A stretch of 64,000 bases of DNA from Lysobacteraceae bacterium (GTDB lineage: Bacteria; Pseudomonadota; Gammaproteobacteria; Xanthomonadales; Rhodanobacteraceae): positions 62,001-126,000 of the forward strand of contig JAJFUF010000006.1 of the NCBI GenBank assembly GCA_021372495.1. The letters are read 5' to 3'. Positions within the stretch are counted from its first letter, which is position 1. The number at the start of each line of letters is the position of its first letter. Position numbers and translations under genes: made by a program. The notes beneath the pieces are model-generated. The model ran no database searches, was not told the origin of the DNA, and saw nothing but the letters and a program-made list of their open reading frames with translations. Of the stretch, positions 59,754 through 64,000 are shown piece after piece.

Positions 59754-60235
59754 GGCCCACTCGCCGGCACGGCGCCGCCGACCGCCGGCGCAGTCAGCGC
59801 GCGCAGGGTGCTGAAGCGGATCTGCTGCGGCGACCCGGCGGCGCCCCAGCTCACGTCGAGCTGCACGCGGTACAGCGCGACCGGCGGCGGCAGCGGCGAT
59901 GCCGCGGCATCCGGCGGCCGCCACGGCGCCACCGTCAGCCGCCAGCGGTAGCGCGCATCGAAGCGCCCCTCGCTGACGCCCGGCCGCAGCGGCGCGGCCA
60001 TGCCCAGCGTATCCAGCAGCGATTCGCCCCACAGCGTCGCCGTGCTGACTTCGGCGGCGCGCTGGCCGCCGTGCAGCGACGCCGCCAGCGTGCCGTACAG
60101 CGCGGCCGAGGCCAGCGCGAACAGCGCCAGCGCGGCGACCAGTTCGAGCAGGCTGAAGCCGCGGGAATGCCGGGACCCGGGTCCCGAGTCCCGAGTCCCG
60201 AGTCCCGGCCTTCGGGAGTCCCGAGTCCCGATCAT
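59750..60235 (-). CDS. gspI: Type II secretion minor pseudopilin GspI (XpsI) with a repeat-encoded leader
   Basis: The 161 residues contain the prepilin cleavage site SRG-FSLLELVAALALFALA and a small beta domain ending QQIRFSTLRAL. The leader of 26 residues before the cleavage site (MIGTRDSRRPGLGTRDSGPG and on) is written by tandem GGGACTC heptamers at 60171-60231, so the repeat sets its length and positive charge. ATG 60235 overlaps the gspH stop as ATGA, which favours this start. A later start would need a rare codon. Confidence 0.9.
   Translation of the reverse strand: MIGTRDSRRPGLGTRDSGPGSRHSRGFSLLELVAALALFALASAALYGTLAASLHGGQRAAEVSTATLWGESLLDTLGMAAPLRPGVSEGRFDARYRWRLTVAPWRPPDAAASPLPPPVALYRVQLDVSWGAAGSPQQIRFSTLRALTAPAVGGAVPASGP
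60171..60231. repeat. GGGACTC heptamer array in the gspI 5' coding region
   Basis: Plus-strand CCCGAGT heptamers occur in a run (GTCCCGAGTCCCGAGTCCCG and on). A CCTTCGGG palindrome follows, then a further two units, up to the gspI ATG. It is the longest array of this family in the window and lies within coding sequence. Confidence 0.85.
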
Positions 60236-60795
60236 GACGACGCGGGGCGCGGCGCCCCGTCCTCCAGGCTGACCGTGCCGGTCAGCCAGCCGACGTCGAC
60301 GCGCCAGGTGCGCGCGCCCGAGGTCAGCGTGATGTGCCCGCCGGTCGAGCTGCCGTCGGGATAGAAGCGGATGCCGGCGCTGTGCGCGTCGACGCGCTCG
60401 CGCGCGGCGGTGGTCAGCTCGACGCGCATGCCCGGCGGCAGCGCCACCGGATCGCGGCCGGGCACGCTGTAGCGCAGCGCGGCGAGGTCGAGTTCGAACA
60501 CCTGCTCGCGCTGCTGCACGATCGCCTGCGCGCGCGTCCAGCGCAGCGCCGCGGCGAGATCGCGGCCGGCCGCGCCGACGCGCGCGCCGGCCAGGCTGCG
60601 GCTGGTCGCCACCGCGGCGACGCTGATGGCGATGCCGATCAGCACGATCACGGCGAGCAGCTCCAGCAGGGTGAAGCCACGCGATCCGGCCGCGCGGCCG
60701 CACGCATCGGAACGGAGCCGCTGCGCCGCCACGAAGCCGGCACGCGGCCCCCGGATCCCGGCGTTTTCGCGCCCCGGTCTCCGGCGCCCGCTCAT
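60232..60795 (-). CDS. gspH: Type II secretion minor pseudopilin GspH (XpsH)
   Basis: The 187-residue protein has the cleavage site SRG-FTLLELLAVIVLIGIAI at about residue 40, followed by a GspH beta domain with LRWTRAQAIVQQREQVFELDL, SAGIRFYPDGSSTGGHITL and the closing WRVDVGWLTGTV. The 39-residue leader before the cleavage site is unusually long; an internal GTG (VAAQRLRSD) could give a shorter one. ATG 60795 lies 4 bases after the gspG stop. GspH sits at the pseudopilus tip complex base. Confidence 0.92.
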   Translation of the reverse strand: MSGRRRPGRENAGIRGPRAGFVAAQRLRSDACGRAAGSRGFTLLELLAVIVLIGIAISVAAVATSRSLAGARVGAAGRDLAAALRWTRAQAIVQQREQVFELDLAALRYSVPGRDPVALPPGMRVELTTAARERVDAHSAGIRFYPDGSSTGGHITLTSGARTWRVDVGWLTGTVSLEDGAPRPASS

Positions 60796-60799
60796 CCGC

Positions 60800-61228
60800 T
60801 TACTGCCAATTGCCCACGTCGGCGTTCAGGCCGTCGCCGCCGGGCTGGCCGTCCTGGCCGTAGAAGATCACGTCGAAGCTGCCGTGCGCGCCGGGGTACT
60901 TGTAGCCGAACGGGTGGCCGAACGGATCGTTCAGGTCGGACGCCTTGGCGTACGGGCCGTTCCAATGCGGCGCGGCGGCCGGCTTCGTGACCAGGTCGGC
61001 GAGCTGCTGCGGCGGCGTGCCGTTGTCGAGCGCGTAGTTCTCGATCTTGACGCCGAGCGTGGCGAGCTGCGCCTTGCCGGCGCCGTACTTGCCCTTGTCG
61101 ACGTTCTTGCCGACCTGGGTGACCACGATCGCGGCGACGATGCCGAGCAGCACGATCACCGCCAGCATTTCCATCAGCGTGAAGCCGGCTGCGCGGCGCG
61201 GACGGGAGCGGAACGAAACAAGACGCAT
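60800..61228 (-). CDS. gspG: Type II secretion major pseudopilin GspG (XpsG)
   Basis: GspG is the main pseudopilus subunit. The 142 residues have a basic leader to the cleavage site AAG-FTLMEMLAVIVLLGIVAAI with Glu5, then the classic GspG core: KGKYGAGKAQLATLGVKIENYALDNGTPP, a Trp/Gly loop and DPFGHPFGYKYPGAHGSFDV with the calcium-site aspartates in GGDGLNADVGNW. ATG 61228 (MRLVSFRSR) is preferred over the upstream frame because a GGAGATTC ribosome-binding site precedes it. Confidence 0.97.
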   Translation of the reverse strand: MRLVSFRSRPRRAAGFTLMEMLAVIVLLGIVAAIVVTQVGKNVDKGKYGAGKAQLATLGVKIENYALDNGTPPQQLADLVTKPAAAPHWNGPYAKASDLNDPFGHPFGYKYPGAHGSFDVIFYGQDGQPGGDGLNADVGNWQ

Positions 61229-61316
61229 CGGGAATCTCCTCGGAAAACGAAACGACCGGGCGTGCCGGTTCTGGTTACGGATTCTCGCCACCGCGCGGGC
61301 GCGTCCGCGCGCTCGC

Positions 61317-62531
61317 TCAACCCATGCTGCCGGTCAGGCTGAGCAGCGGCAGCAGCACGGCCAGCATGATCAGGGCGACCAGCAGCGCCATCACGATGGT
61401 CAGCGCCGGCACCAGCGCGGCGAGCAGGCGGTCGATGGCGTTGCGCACCTCCTGGTCGAAGGTGTCGGCCACTTTCAGCAGCATCGCGTCGAGCGTGCCC
61501 GATTCCTCGCCCACCGTGATCATGGACAGCGCGAGGCGCGGGAAGTATCCGGCCTGCGTCAGCGCGTGGCCGAGCCCGGCGCCGCCCTTGACCTCCTCGG
61601 CGACCGCATCAAGCGCGCCGGCGAGCGCGCGGTTGTCGACCACGTTGCGCGCTACCGCCAGCGCCGCCAGCAGCGACACGCCGTTCTTCAGCAGGGTGCC
61701 GAGCGTGCGCGCCAGGCGCGCGGTCTCGGTCTTCAGCACCAACGGGCCGACCAGGCGGCGGCGCAGCAGGCGCTCGTCCCAGGCGCGCCGCGTCTGCGGG
61801 TCGCGCAGCCGCGCGCGCAGCCAGTAGCCGGCGCCGGCCAGCAGCAACAGCAGCAGCCACCAGAAGTCGCGCAGCGTGGTGCCGATCGCCATCACGACGC
61901 GCGTCACCAGAGGAATCTCGACGTTCATGTCGGCGAAGATCGGCACGAACTGCGGCACCACGTAGGCCAGCAGCAGCACCAGCGAACCGAGCACGCCGAC
62001 CAGCAGGAAGGCGGGATAGACCAGCGCGTTGACCACCGTCTCGCGCAGCGCGCGGCTGCGTTCGAGGTATTCGGCGAGGCGCTTGAGGGTTTCCTCCAGC
62101 GAACCGCCGGTCTCGCCGGCGCGCACCATGCTGACGTACAGGCGCGGGAACGCGCCGGGCTCGGCCTCCAGCGCGTCGGACAGCGGCGCGCCGCCGCGCA
62201 CGCGGTCGCGCACGCGCTCGATCAGGCGCTGCGCGCGCTCGCCCTCGGGCAGGTCCATCAGCAATTGCAGCGCGCGGTCCAGCGGTTGGCCGGCGCCGAG
62301 CAGGGTCGCCAACTGCAGGGTGAACTGGGCGAGCTGCGCGCCGGCCAGCGGCTGGCGGCGGAACAGCGCGGACAGCGTGCCGTGCGTCTCGGCGCCGCCG
62401 GCGCTTGCGTCCAGCGGGATCTGGCCCTGGTCCTGCAGCCGCGCGACCACCTCCTCGACCGAAGAGGCGTCCATCTCGCCGTCGTGGATCTCGCCGGCGG
62501 CGTCGACCGCGCGGTAGCGAAACAGCGCCAC
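61317..62531 (-). CDS. gspF: Type II secretion inner-membrane platform protein GspF (XpsF)
   Basis: GspF is the polytopic platform that helps push pseudopilin up. The 404 residues have two homologous helical domains (about 65-190 and 270-395): LAQFTLQLATLLGAGQPLDRAL and YVSMVRAGETGGSLEETLKRLAEYL in the first, TARLARTLGTLLKNGVSLLAAL and ALSMITVGEESGTLDAMLLKVAD in the second. Three membrane segments are present (about 168-193, 220-242, 375-398). GTG start one base after gspE. Confidence 0.96.
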   Translation of the reverse strand: MALFRYRAVDAAGEIHDGEMDASSVEEVVARLQDQGQIPLDASAGGAETHGTLSALFRRQPLAGAQLAQFTLQLATLLGAGQPLDRALQLLMDLPEGERAQRLIERVRDRVRGGAPLSDALEAEPGAFPRLYVSMVRAGETGGSLEETLKRLAEYLERSRALRETVVNALVYPAFLLVGVLGSLVLLLAYVVPQFVPIFADMNVEIPLVTRVVMAIGTTLRDFWWLLLLLLAGAGYWLRARLRDPQTRRAWDERLLRRRLVGPLVLKTETARLARTLGTLLKNGVSLLAALAVARNVVDNRALAGALDAVAEEVKGGAGLGHALTQAGYFPRLALSMITVGEESGTLDAMLLKVADTFDQEVRNAIDRLLAALVPALTIVMALLVALIMLAVLLPLLSLTGSMG

Positions 62532-62532
62532 C

Positions 62533-64000
<1,468 letters not shown>

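Overview
The window is a continuous piece of a very GC-rich gammaproteobacterial chromosome, most likely from the Xanthomonadales (Lysobacterales). This is inferred from gene order. The type II secretion genes run E-F-G-H-I-J-K-L-M-N-D as in the Xanthomonas xps locus, the division/cell-wall (dcw) cluster lacks murD, and secA, an M23 peptidase, dciA and lpxC sit beside ftsZ. I saw no tRNA or rRNA gene, insertion sequence, prophage, CRISPR array or defence system. Nearly all the DNA is housekeeping, and the unusual signals are repeats, RNA structures and missing residues rather than a new gene cassette.

Layout. 1-2680: the end of a CobC-like phosphatase, a DUF6580-type membrane protein, a PduO-type cobalamin adenosyltransferase, a tiny membrane protein and a histone-deacetylase-fold enzyme. 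2759-9539: lptD-surA-pdxA-rsmA-apaG-apaH, a classic outer-membrane and maintenance operon. 9815-10561: an exported SH3-domain protein, convergent with secA. 10629-15987: secA, an M23 peptidase, divergent dciA, then lpxC. 16324-31772: the dcw cluster on the minus strand, transcribed mraZ-rsmH-ftsL-ftsI-murE-murF-mraY-ftsW-murG-murC-ddlB-ftsQ-ftsA-ftsZ, with a clear promoter and a row of MraZ boxes in front of mraZ. 32036-33235: RNase P RNA and rsmI. 33322-36103: lpoA-yraN-dolP, an envelope operon. 36146-38338: a GlcD-like oxidase and a uracil-DNA glycosylase family protein.

38487-43328 (minus): ribE-ribBA-ribH-nusB-thiL-pgpA behind an FMN riboswitch. 43379-45390: a divergent LysR/oxidoreductase pair lying between that operon and ribD. 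45402-48762 (minus): glyA-nrdR-ribD. 48934-53274: ettA, pyrF, yhhQ and a glycosyltransferase. 53316-64000 (minus): the type II secretion operon, cut by the window edge inside gspE.

How the genes work together. LptD and SurA build the outer membrane; LpxC commits lipid A synthesis; LpoA and DolP serve peptidoglycan and envelope integrity. The dcw cluster makes lipid II and the septal ring. The rib genes supply flavins under FMN feedback, and the type II system exports folded proteins. Most genes within operons overlap by 1-4 bases, so translational coupling is pervasive. The most unusual observations are repeat elements carried in frame inside the core genes murE and ribD, a G-rich heptamer repeat that also encodes the GspI leader, an uninterrupted run of hairpins between ftsZ and lpxC, a hairpin that masks the ribE ribosome-binding site, and the absence of murD.
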